Assembly: GCA_002343845.1 (NCBI GenBank)
Contig: DDSQ01000152.1
Span: 1-5,972, forward strand
Length of the DNA: 5,972 nucleotides
Source of the DNA: Planctomycetes bacterium UBA2386
Lineage (GTDB): Bacteria; Planctomycetota; UBA1135; UBA2386
Reading direction: 5' to 3'
The notes beneath the pieces are model-generated. The model was not told the DNA's origin and did not search any database. It saw nothing but the letters and a program-made list of their open reading frames with translations. The position numbers and the translations under genes were made by a program. Shown one piece after another: positions 1-5,972 of this stretch (the stretch's first letter is position 1; the number at the start of each line of letters is the position of its first letter).

Positions 1-470
<470 letters not shown>

Positions 471-475
471 GGGTG

Positions 476-483
476 CCCTCCCT
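476..483 (-). promoter_or_regulatory. recA ribosome binding site
   Basis: On the minus strand AGGGAGGG contains a perfect GGAGG core (481-477), 6 bases before the ATG at 470 and 9 before the ATG at 467. It supports this start region for recA. It is the strongest Shine-Dalgarno sequence in the window; the two plus-strand genes have none as good at their preferred starts. Confidence 0.85.
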
Positions 484-509
484 GGGCTCGTTCGTGAACT
501 GAGACCGCT

Positions 510-538
510 ACTCTAGCAACAACCCGAACAAAAACCAA
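510..538 (-). promoter_or_regulatory. candidate recA promoter (-35/-10)
   Basis: On the minus strand TTGGTT (538-533) is followed after 17 bases by TAGAGT (515-510). The spacing is ideal for a sigma-70-type promoter and would leave a leader of about 30 bases before the recA start. The match is modest: 3 of 6 bases for the -35 box and 4 of 6 for the -10 box. It lies in the most AT-rich stretch of an otherwise GC-rich window, which favours a regulatory role, but other placements are possible. Confidence 0.35.
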
Positions 539-549
539 ACCTTTGTTCG
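525..549. promoter_or_regulatory. perfect inverted repeat upstream of recA, candidate operator
   Basis: CGAACAAA (525-532) and TTTGTTCG (542-549) are exact reverse complements separated by 9 bases. The repeat overlaps the candidate -35 box of recA, where a repressor would act. CGAAC/GTTCG half-sites resemble those of LexA boxes of the Gram-positive type (CGAAC-N4-GTTCG), but the spacing here is much wider. On the minus strand GTTT-N7-GTTC (540-526) is also one base off the alphaproteobacterial LexA pattern GTTC-N7-GTTC. An SOS operator is therefore plausible but unproven; a site for another regulator, or for the divergent gene, is equally possible. Confidence 0.4.
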
Positions 550-652
550 CGGCACTGCAATGTGGCACGAGCGGGCGCCCCGGTTACAGAACGCCCCAGG
601 ATCTTCTATGGGGCGCTCCTCGCCGCCGCAACCGACAGCAGCCAACGACTGC

Positions 653-718
653 ATGCACCCTCGCCCCGCCGCCCGAACCTGCCGTCTGCTCGCCCTGCTG
701 GCGGCGCTTGCTGCGTGC
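653..718 (+). other. Lipoprotein signal peptide with lipobox
   Basis: The first 22 codons give an n-region with three arginines, a Leu/Ala-rich hydrophobic core and a lipobox ALAAC with the lipidated cysteine at residue 22. This predicts export by Sec, diacylglyceryl transfer to Cys22 and cleavage by signal peptidase II. The residues after it (GSDEAEH) have Gly rather than Asp at +2, so no classical inner-membrane retention signal is seen. If translation starts at 608 the same lipobox is kept behind a longer n-region. Confidence 0.8.
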
Positions 719-3700
719 GGCAGCGACGAGGCCGAGCACCGTTTGCCCGGCGGCCTCGCGTCGGAGCCCCTGCGGAACGCGGCCGGCGGTGACGGCCCCC
801 GCTTCCGGGCGCTCGGTCCCGAGAGTGGCTTCGCCTTCACCAACCGCCTGCAGAAGGAGAACACCTACACCTACCTGACCAACGGGGCAGGACTCGCGGC
901 CGGGGACTACGACGGCGATGGCCTCGTCGACCTCTACCTGGTCTCGCAGGACGGGCCCAACCAACTCTTCCGCCAGCACGCGGTCCGGCAGTGGACGAAC
1001 GTCACGGTCGCAGCGGGCAACGTCGACGGTGGTGACGCCTGGGGCACCGGCGCGACCTTCGTCGACATCGACAGCGACGGCGATCTCGACCTCTACGTCT
1101 GCAACATGGAGGCGAAGAACCGCCTCTACGTGAACCAGGGCGACGGCACCTTCCGCGAGGACGCCGCGCGGTTTGGCCTCGACGTCGCCGCGGCGTCGAC
1201 GATGGCTGCCTTCGCCGACTACGACCGCGACGGCAAGCTCGACCTGTTCCTGCTGACCAACCGCGCGCTGCATCCCGAGCTCGCGCGCACCGGCGAGGTC
1301 GTCGTCGCGATGCGGCCCGGCAAGGACACCGCGCGCAGCCTGACCGCGATGCTGCCGAGCCGCCAGCAGCTCGACGAAGTCGCCGCACTCGTGGCGGCCG
1401 GCAAGCTGAAGAGCGACCAGGACCTGCCGCCTGCGCTGCGCGAGCACTTCCTGGTGTTCCGCGGCAAGCGCTTCGCGACCGGCCAGGAAGACCGGCTGCT
1501 GCGCAACGTCGGCGGCCGCTTCGTCGACGTCAGCGCGAGCAGCGGCATCACCGGCTTCGGCATGGGCCTGTCGGCGACCTGGTTCGACTACGACGACGAC
1601 GGCTGGCCCGACCTCTACGTCGCCAACGACCTCGAGTCGCCGGACACCCTGTGGCGCAACGAGGGCAACGGCACGTTCCGCAACGTCACCGCCGACGTGG
1701 TGCCGCACACCGCCTACTACGGCATGGGCGCCGACGCCGGTGACGTCGACGGCGACGGGCGCCTCGACTTCCTCGTCGGCGACATGAGCATGACCACGCA
1801 CCAGAAGGCGAAGGTGCTCATGGGCGACATGGACGAGGAGCGCGACGTGCTGCTCCACGCCAACCCGCCGCAGGGCATGCGCAACGCGCTGCTGCTCAAC
1901 ACCGGGCGCGGGCGCTTCCAGGAGGCGGCGTTCCTCGCTGGCGTCGCGAGCACGGACTGGACGTGGAGCGTGTTGTTCGGCGACCTCGACAACGACGCGC
2001 GGCTCGACGTCTTCGCGACCAACGGCATCGCGCGCTTCGACACCGACCCCGACCTGCAACTCCGGCTCGACGCGATGTGGCGCGATCGGCGGTTGCAGGC
2101 CGTCATCGAGGCGATCCAGAACGTGCCGCGCGTGGCCGAGAAGAACCTCGCGCTCCGCAACGTCGGCGACCTGCAGTTCGCGAAGACCGGAGGCGACTGG
2201 GGCCTCGACCTCGAGTCCGTCACGCACGGGGCCGCGCTCGCTGACCTCGATGGCGACGGCGACCTCGACGTCGTCGTCAACAACTGGAACGAGCCGGCGA
2301 CGGTCTACGAGAACCGCACGACCGACGGCCACGCGTTCACCGTCGCGCTGCGCGGCCAGCACGGCGACCGCTTCGGCATCGGCGCGCGCGTCACGGCCAC
2401 GCTCGCCGACGGCACGACGATCGTGCGCGAGAACTGGCTGTCCCGCGGCTACCTCTCCGGCCAGCACCCCGAACTGCACTTCGGGCTCGGCACGGCGACG
2501 AGCGCCAAGGAACTGCGCGTGCAGTGGCCGTCGGGCCACGTGCAGACGTTCGCCGACGTGCCGGCGGGCCAGCGCCATCGCATCACCGAGCCGCCCGCCC
2601 CACCGCCAGCGAGACAACTCGTGCCGCCGCCCGCCAGCTGGTTCGTTGGTCTGACTGCGCCACCGTTCCGCCACCGCGAGAACGACTTCGACGAGTACCA
2701 GGCCCAGCCGCTGCTGCCCGCAGGCGTCTCGCGGCTCGGCCCCGGCATGGCGCTCGGCGATGCCGACGGCGACGGCGACGACGACTTGTTCGTCGGCGGG
2801 GCGCACGGCCAGGCGGGTGCTCTGTTCCTGGCCGACGGGGCGTCCTGGCGGCTGCAACCCGGACCGTGGCAACGCGACGCCGCGAGCGAGGACCTGGGCG
2901 TGCTCTGGCTCGACCACGACGGCGACGGCGACCTCGACCTGTTCGTCGCCAGCGGCGGGGCCGAGGCGAAGTCCGGCGACGAAGTGCTGCGCGACCGGCT
3001 CTACCGCAACGACGGTGCTGGCACGTTCGTGCGCGACGACGGTGCCCTGCCCGACGTTCGCGAGTCGTCGGGCCACGCGGCTGCGGCGGACTTCGATCGC
3101 GACGGCGACCTCGACCTGTTCGTCGCGGGCCGCCTCGTGCCCGGCGCCTACCCGGACGCGCCACCGAGCCGTCTCTACCGCAACGACCGCGGCCGCTTCG
3201 TCGACGCGACGAAGGAACTTGCCCCCGCCCTGCTCACGGCCGGCATGGTCACGAGTGCCCTGTTCACCGACGCCGATGGCGACGGTTGGCTCGACCTGCT
3301 CGTCGCCGCGCACTGGCAGCCGATCCGCCTGCTGCGCAGTGACGCGGGCCAGCGCTTCGTCGACGCCACCGCGGCGGCGGGCCTCGCCGCGCACACCGGC
3401 TGGTGGAACAGCCTCTGCGCCTGGGACGTCGACGGCGACGGCGACCTCGACTACGTCGCGGGCAACCACGGCCTCAACACGAAGTACAAGGCGCGGCCCG
3501 ACCATCCCGCGCACCTCTACTTCGGCGACTTCGACGACAACGGCACGCGCGATCTCGTCGAGGCGAAGTACGAGGGCGAACGCCTGCTGCCCGTGCGCGG
3601 CCGCAGCTGTTCGAGCCAGGCGATGCCGTTCCTGGCGACGAAGTTCCCCACCTACGACCAGTTCGCGAGCTCGCTGCTGCGGGACATCTACACCGAGGCG

Positions 3701-4318
3701 AAGCTCGGCTCCTGCGGCCACCTGCAGGCGACGACGCTCGCGAGCAGCCTGCTGCGCAACGACGGTAACGGTCGCTTCACCGTCGAAGAACTGCCGCGCC
3801 GCGCGCAGATCGCGCCGATCTTCGGGATGGCCGTGCATGGCGACCTGCTCGTGGCCGCCCAGAACAGCTTCTCGCCCGAACCCGAGACCGGTCGTCATGA
3901 CGGCGGCACCGGCCTCGTGCTGCGCGCGACGCCGGCCGGCCTCGTGGTCGTGCCGCCGAATTCGCACGGCATCGTCGAGTTCGGCGACCACAAGTCGCTG
4001 GTCGTGGTCTCGGCGGCGGACGGCTGCGACGTGCTGGTCGCGCGCAACGACGGCGCGCTGCACGCCCACCGCATCCGCACGAGGGTTGCGCTGCCGTTCG
4101 CGTGGCCGGCCGAGCCGGGCAACCCGCAGGGCATCGGGGCGCGCGTGCTGCTGACGTGGGCCGACGGTCGGCGCCGGGTCGTCGAGCGCCACGCCGGGTC
4201 GGGCTATCTGTCGCACGGCGTTGCGCCGCTCGCCGTCGACCCTGCCGATGCGCCGGTCCGAGCCGAACGCATCGGCCCGGACGGTGCGCGTTCGCCGCTG
4301 GCGCCCGCTCGTCGCTGA
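653..4318 (+). CDS. Very large FG-GAP/VCBS-repeat lipoprotein with ASPIC/UnbV domain (CRTAC1-type)
   Basis: This is a predicted exported lipoprotein of about 1221 residues whose function is unknown to me. Thirteen calcium-loop motifs of the DxDxDGxxD type start near residues 85, 138, 189, 312, 364, 444, 531, 703, 754, 813, 873, 925 and 959. This is the hallmark of FG-GAP/VCBS propeller blades. Region 1 (about 60-560) carries a helix-rich insertion at about 205-300. An ASPIC/UnbV domain follows at about 574-640, with GIGARV, SRGYLSGQ, HFGLG and VQWPSG. Region 2 (about 655-1110) opens with a RENDFDEY segment, and the tail (1160-1200) repeats a shorter ASPIC-like IGARV...GSGYLS pattern. From memory this order matches long CRTAC1/VCBS proteins of Planctomycetota and Bacteroidota, so the length is not an accidental fusion. 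The start at 653 was chosen because it gives a compact lipoprotein signal with Cys22. In-frame ATGs at 560 and 608 also exist; 608 has AGGA 6 bases upstream. Likely roles are surface binding or adhesion, but this is inference. Confidence 0.93.
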   Translation: MHPRPAARTCRLLALLAALAACGSDEAEHRLPGGLASEPLRNAAGGDGPRFRALGPESGFAFTNRLQKENTYTYLTNGAGLAAGDYDGDGLVDLYLVSQDGPNQLFRQHAVRQWTNVTVAAGNVDGGDAWGTGATFVDIDSDGDLDLYVCNMEAKNRLYVNQGDGTFREDAARFGLDVAAASTMAAFADYDRDGKLDLFLLTNRALHPELARTGEVVVAMRPGKDTARSLTAMLPSRQQLDEVAALVAAGKLKSDQDLPPALREHFLVFRGKRFATGQEDRLLRNVGGRFVDVSASSGITGFGMGLSATWFDYDDDGWPDLYVANDLESPDTLWRNEGNGTFRNVTADVVPHTAYYGMGADAGDVDGDGRLDFLVGDMSMTTHQKAKVLMGDMDEERDVLLHANPPQGMRNALLLNTGRGRFQEAAFLAGVASTDWTWSVLFGDLDNDARLDVFATNGIARFDTDPDLQLRLDAMWRDRRLQAVIEAIQNVPRVAEKNLALRNVGDLQFAKTGGDWGLDLESVTHGAALADLDGDGDLDVVVNNWNEPATVYENRTTDGHAFTVALRGQHGDRFGIGARVTATLADGTTIVRENWLSRGYLSGQHPELHFGLGTATSAKELRVQWPSGHVQTFADVPAGQRHRITEPPAPPPARQLVPPPASWFVGLTAPPFRHRENDFDEYQAQPLLPAGVSRLGPGMALGDADGDGDDDLFVGGAHGQAGALFLADGASWRLQPGPWQRDAASEDLGVLWLDHDGDGDLDLFVASGGAEAKSGDEVLRDRLYRNDGAGTFVRDDGALPDVRESSGHAAAADFDRDGDLDLFVAGRLVPGAYPDAPPSRLYRNDRGRFVDATKELAPALLTAGMVTSALFTDADGDGWLDLLVAAHWQPIRLLRSDAGQRFVDATAAAGLAAHTGWWNSLCAWDVDGDGDLDYVAGNHGLNTKYKARPDHPAHLYFGDFDDNGTRDLVEAKYEGERLLPVRGRSCSSQAMPFLATKFPTYDQFASSLLRDIYTEAKLGSCGHLQATTLASSLLRNDGNGRFTVEELPRRAQIAPIFGMAVHGDLLVAAQNSFSPEPETGRHDGGTGLVLRATPAGLVVVPPNSHGIVEFGDHKSLVVVSAADGCDVLVARNDGALHAHRIRTRVALPFAWPAEPGNPQGIGARVLLTWADGRRRVVERHAGSGYLSHGVAPLAVDPADAPVRAERIGPDGARSPLAPARR
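2372..2590 (+). other. ASPIC/UnbV domain within the large lipoprotein
   Basis: Residues about 574-646 of the lipoprotein carry the conserved pattern FGIGARV, ADGTT, SRGYLSGQ, LHFGLG and VQWPSG. This is characteristic of the ASPIC/UnbV domain, which usually closes FG-GAP propellers in CRTAC1-type proteins. Its molecular role is not established to my knowledge. It separates the two propeller regions here. A Pro-rich linker (PPAPPPARQLVPPP) follows at roughly residues 648-661. Confidence 0.8.
4130..4250 (+). other. C-terminal ASPIC-like remnant of the large lipoprotein
   Basis: Residues about 1160-1199 (GIGARVLLTWADG, then GSGYLSHG) align by eye with the first ASPIC/UnbV domain (GIGARVTATLADG, then SRGYLSGQ). 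The later part of the domain (FGLG and WPSG motifs) is missing. It is either a shortened second copy or a related C-terminal beta domain that ends long members of this family. Confidence 0.5.
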
Positions 4319-4335
4319 CAGACCGCCATCGCATC

Positions 4336-4368
4336 GCCCGTTGCGCTCCGCCGCGTCGCGGAACGGGC
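4336..4368. terminator. GC-rich hairpin after the lipoprotein gene, possible terminator
   Basis: GCCCGTT (4336-4342) pairs perfectly with AACGGGC (4362-4368). A nested CCGC/GCGG stem can stack inside with a small left-hand bulge. It lies 17 bases after the stop codon at 4316-4318. No T-rich tract follows on either strand, so it is not a textbook intrinsic terminator. It may act as an RNA 3'-end stabiliser or be incidental in such GC-rich DNA. Confidence 0.3.
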
Positions 4369-4444
4369 CATGCCGTCGTGGTGGGATCTGGCCATCGCCG
4401 CGATCCCGGGCATGATCGAAGGCTTCCTGCGCCGGCTACCCACG

Positions 4445-4516
4445 ATGCACCGTAGTTCCTTCGTCTTGTTCGCGGCCTTGTCGCTCACCGCCCTCGCCGC
4501 TCGACCCGTCGCGGCG
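4445..4516 (+). other. Sec signal peptide of the propeller protein
   Basis: Residues 1-24 show a short n-region with Arg3, a hydrophobic core (FVLFAALSLTALAA) and a PVAA cleavage context before Gln25, fitting signal peptidase I (V-A-A then Q). Cys26 follows, but AAQC is not a lipobox, so a soluble or surface-attached protein is more likely than a lipoprotein. Confidence 0.8.
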
Positions 4517-5962
4517 CAGTGCACGTACTCGTGGCCGGCAGCAGCGTTCGGCACCGGCGGCAACGACACGGTGTCGTCGCTCGCCGTGCTCGCCAATGCC
4601 GATCTCGTCGCGGGCGGCCGGTTCACCAGCATGAACGGCGTCGCTGCCACGCGGCTGGCCCGTTGGAACGGCACGGCGTGGTCGGCCTTCGGCAGCGGTG
4701 CTGACGGCGAGGTCTCCGCCATGGTGCGCATGCCGAACGGCGATCTGGTCGCCGGTGGCACCTTCCAGAACGTCGACGGCGTGGCGGCGAAGTGCGTTGC
4801 CCGCTGGAACGGCACCACGTGGTCGCCGCTCGCCGGTGGCGTGGATCCGCTGGCGGTGTTCGGCTCGACGGTGCAGGCCCTCGTCGTGCTCGGCAATGGC
4901 GACCTCGTGATGGCCGGCGGGTTCTCGTCGGTCAGCGGCGTGCCTTGCGCCAACATCGCCCGCTGGGACGGCGTCGCGTGGTCCCCCCTGGGTACTGGCT
5001 GCAACGGCGTCGTGCGTGGACTGGCGGTTGCGCCGAACGGGGATCTCTTCGCGACTGGCGCCTTCGTGCAGGCCGGTGGCGTCGTCTGCAACGGCATCGC
5101 GCGCTGGAACGGCGCGGCGTGGTCCGCCCTCGGTACCGGACTCGGCCTCTTCGGCGGCAACAGCGTCGCCGTGGCGAAGAACGGCTCCGTGTTCGTCGGT
5201 GGCTCCTTCATCACCGCCGGCGGCGTCGCGGCCGTGCGCGTCGCGCGCTGGGATGGCGCGGTGTGGTCGGCCCTCGGCGCGGGCGCCAACAACCTGGTGA
5301 CGTCGTTGCTGGTGCTGCCGACGGGCGGGCTGGTCGCGGGTGGCGCGTTCACTTCGGCCGGCGGCGTGGCGTGCAACGGCATCGCGTTGTGGAACGGCAC
5401 CACGTGGCAGGCCCTGGCCGGCGGCTGCAACGGCATGGTCAGCGAACTCGCGCTCGCCGACGACCATGGCAGCGTCATCGCCGCGGGCGAGTTCAGCACC
5501 GCGAACGGCAATGCCGCGGGTCGCATCGCCCGGGTCGTCAGTTCGTGCGCGTCGACCGCGGTCGCAGCCGGTGCTGGCTGCTCGGGCAGCGGCGGGCCGA
5601 ACGTCTTGACCACGTCGCGGCTGCCGATGATCGGCGGCCAGTACCGCGCCAACGTGACCGGCATGCCCGCGTTCGGCGTCGCGGCGTCGGTCGTCGGCTT
5701 CTCCGCAGTCGCAATCCCGTTGCCGCTGCTGTTCCCCGGCCAGGGTCTGCCCGGCTGCACGCTGTGGGCCAATCCGGACGTGGTCGACCTGCTGACGCCG
5801 GTCGCCGGCGCGGCCTCGGTCACCTACGTCTTCCCGGCGAACCCCGTCCTGATCGGCGCCTCGATGGTGCACCAGTTCGGCGGCGTCGAGCTCGATCTGT
5901 CGTTGGCGATCGTCTCCGTCAGCAGCAGCAACGCGTTCACGGTCACGCTCGGCTCCTTCTAG
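4445..5962 (+). CDS. Secreted seven-repeat beta-propeller protein with conserved-looking C-terminal domain
   Basis: This is a predicted exported protein of about 505 residues; its function is unknown. A signal peptide covers residues 1-24. Seven repeats begin at about residues 43, 90, 143, 190, 240, 285 and 332. Each follows the pattern V-x-x-L-x-V-x-x-N-G-D-L-V-A-G-G-x-F-x-x-x-x-G-V, then ARWNGTxWSxLGxG. The seventh lacks the WNGxxW part. The mature N-terminus (YSWPAAAFGTGG) resembles exactly that missing half, so the chain ends probably close a seven-bladed propeller. Residues about 368-505 form a separate domain with GAGCSGSGGPN, GLPGC, ANPDVVDLL and a final TVTLGSF. From memory similar tails occur on planctomycete secreted proteins, perhaps as a sorting or anchoring unit. 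The start at 4445 was chosen over the in-frame ATGs at 4370 and 4412 because it gives a normal signal peptide and because the hairpin ends 1 base before 4370. No clear ribosome binding site is seen. The gene follows the lipoprotein gene in the same direction after 126 bp. Confidence 0.9.
   Translation: MHRSSFVLFAALSLTALAARPVAAQCTYSWPAAAFGTGGNDTVSSLAVLANADLVAGGRFTSMNGVAATRLARWNGTAWSAFGSGADGEVSAMVRMPNGDLVAGGTFQNVDGVAAKCVARWNGTTWSPLAGGVDPLAVFGSTVQALVVLGNGDLVMAGGFSSVSGVPCANIARWDGVAWSPLGTGCNGVVRGLAVAPNGDLFATGAFVQAGGVVCNGIARWNGAAWSALGTGLGLFGGNSVAVAKNGSVFVGGSFITAGGVAAVRVARWDGAVWSALGAGANNLVTSLLVLPTGGLVAGGAFTSAGGVACNGIALWNGTTWQALAGGCNGMVSELALADDHGSVIAAGEFSTANGNAAGRIARVVSSCASTAVAAGAGCSGSGGPNVLTTSRLPMIGGQYRANVTGMPAFGVAASVVGFSAVAIPLPLLFPGQGLPGCTLWANPDVVDLLTPVAGAASVTYVFPANPVLIGASMVHQFGGVELDLSLAIVSVSSSNAFTVTLGSF
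4571..5545 (+). repeat. Seven protein-level repeats of about 47 residues (propeller blades)
   Basis: The repeats are in frame within the secreted protein and start at 4571, 4712, 4871, 5012, 5162, 5297 and 5438. Spacings are 47, 53, 47, 50, 45 and 47 codons. Six carry a W-N/D-G-x-x-W pair, with first Trp codons at 4664, 4805, 4964, 5105, 5249 and 5390. The second and fourth repeats have a few extra residues near their ends (DPLAVFGST and GLGLFGGN). DNA identity between copies is only patchy, so these are old, diverged protein repeats rather than a recent tandem amplification. Confidence 0.85.
5546..5959 (+). other. C-terminal domain of the propeller protein, possible sorting or anchoring unit
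   Basis: About 138 residues from Cys368 to the end differ completely from the blades. The domain starts with CASTAVAAGAGCSGSGGPN and continues with beta-strand-like stretches (YRANVTGMP, AASVVGFSAVAIPLPLLF). It then has a GLPGCTLW turn and NPDVVDLL, and ends in alternating hydrophobic strands finishing TVTLGSF. Three cysteines (in CAST, GAGC and PGC) could form a disulfide. No membrane helix or LPXTG-like signal is seen. I do not recognise a named family. Confidence 0.6.
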
Positions 5963-5972
5963 GACGAGGCTC

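Noticed and set aside
563..568. TGGCAC resembling a sigma-54 -24 element ahead of the lipoprotein gene
   Set aside because: There is no matching GC/TTGC -12 element at the required spacing, so no sigma-54 promoter is supported.
584..4216. Minus-strand open frame of about 1210 codons opposite the lipoprotein gene
   Set aside because: It is antisense to a gene with clear domains and a lipobox. Its low-complexity Val/Ala/Glu/Arg-rich product simply mirrors the GAC-GGC-rich calcium-loop codons, and the absence of stops follows from the high GC content. It shows no recognisable motif of its own.
4370..4444. N-terminal extension of the propeller protein (starts MPSWWDLAIAAIPG)
   Set aside because: It would place 25 extra residues before a complete signal peptide and starts directly after a stable hairpin with no ribosome binding site. 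The start at 4445 explains the sequence better, though the extension cannot be fully excluded.
4571..5545. Tandem DNA repeat array or CRISPR-like pattern
   Set aside because: The periodicity is in codons (about 141 bp) with diverged DNA and an open reading frame throughout. There are no conserved direct repeats with unique spacers.
4204..5823. Minus-strand open frame of about 539 codons with apparent repeats (ADHAVPFQRA-like units)
   Set aside because: The apparent repeats are the antisense reading of the propeller blades. The plus-strand frame has a signal peptide, regular blade motifs and a stop in the expected place, and the antisense frame overlaps the end of the lipoprotein gene.

Overview
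The window is GC-rich and densely coding, with a strong G/C bias at third codon positions. It looks like a chromosomal fragment from a bacterium of the Planctomycetota, probably one of the little-studied lineages. This is an inference from gene content: a very long FG-GAP/ASPIC (CRTAC1-type) lipoprotein lies next to a secreted propeller protein ending in a C-terminal domain that I associate, from memory, with planctomycete secreted proteins. No rRNA, tRNA, mobile element or CRISPR is visible.

Layout. (1) Positions 1-470, minus strand: the first 156 codons of recA, cut by the left window edge, with a clear GGAGG ribosome binding site. (2) Positions 471-652: a divergent intergenic region holding the AT-richest stretch of the window, a perfect 8-bp inverted repeat (525-549) and a weak recA promoter candidate that the repeat overlaps. 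(3) Positions 653-4318, plus strand: a predicted lipoprotein of about 1221 residues. It has two successive beta-propeller-like regions made of FG-GAP/VCBS calcium-loop repeats, an ASPIC/UnbV domain between them and a shorter ASPIC-like tail. (4) Positions 4319-4444: a short gap with a GC-rich hairpin. (5) Positions 4445-5962, plus strand: a secreted protein of about 505 residues. It has a signal peptide, seven repeats of about 47 residues that probably form one seven-bladed propeller, and a separate C-terminal domain of about 138 residues.

How the genes relate. recA serves DNA repair and shares only the divergent intergenic region with its neighbour. The two plus-strand genes both encode exported, repeat-built, probably surface-exposed proteins. 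They are co-oriented but separated by 126 bp containing a possible terminator-like hairpin, so an operon is possible but not shown. I see no evidence for a new defence, mobile or RNA-based system. The points most worth checking are the inverted repeat at recA, the C-terminal domain of the last protein and the loss of a calcium loop in the large lipoprotein.
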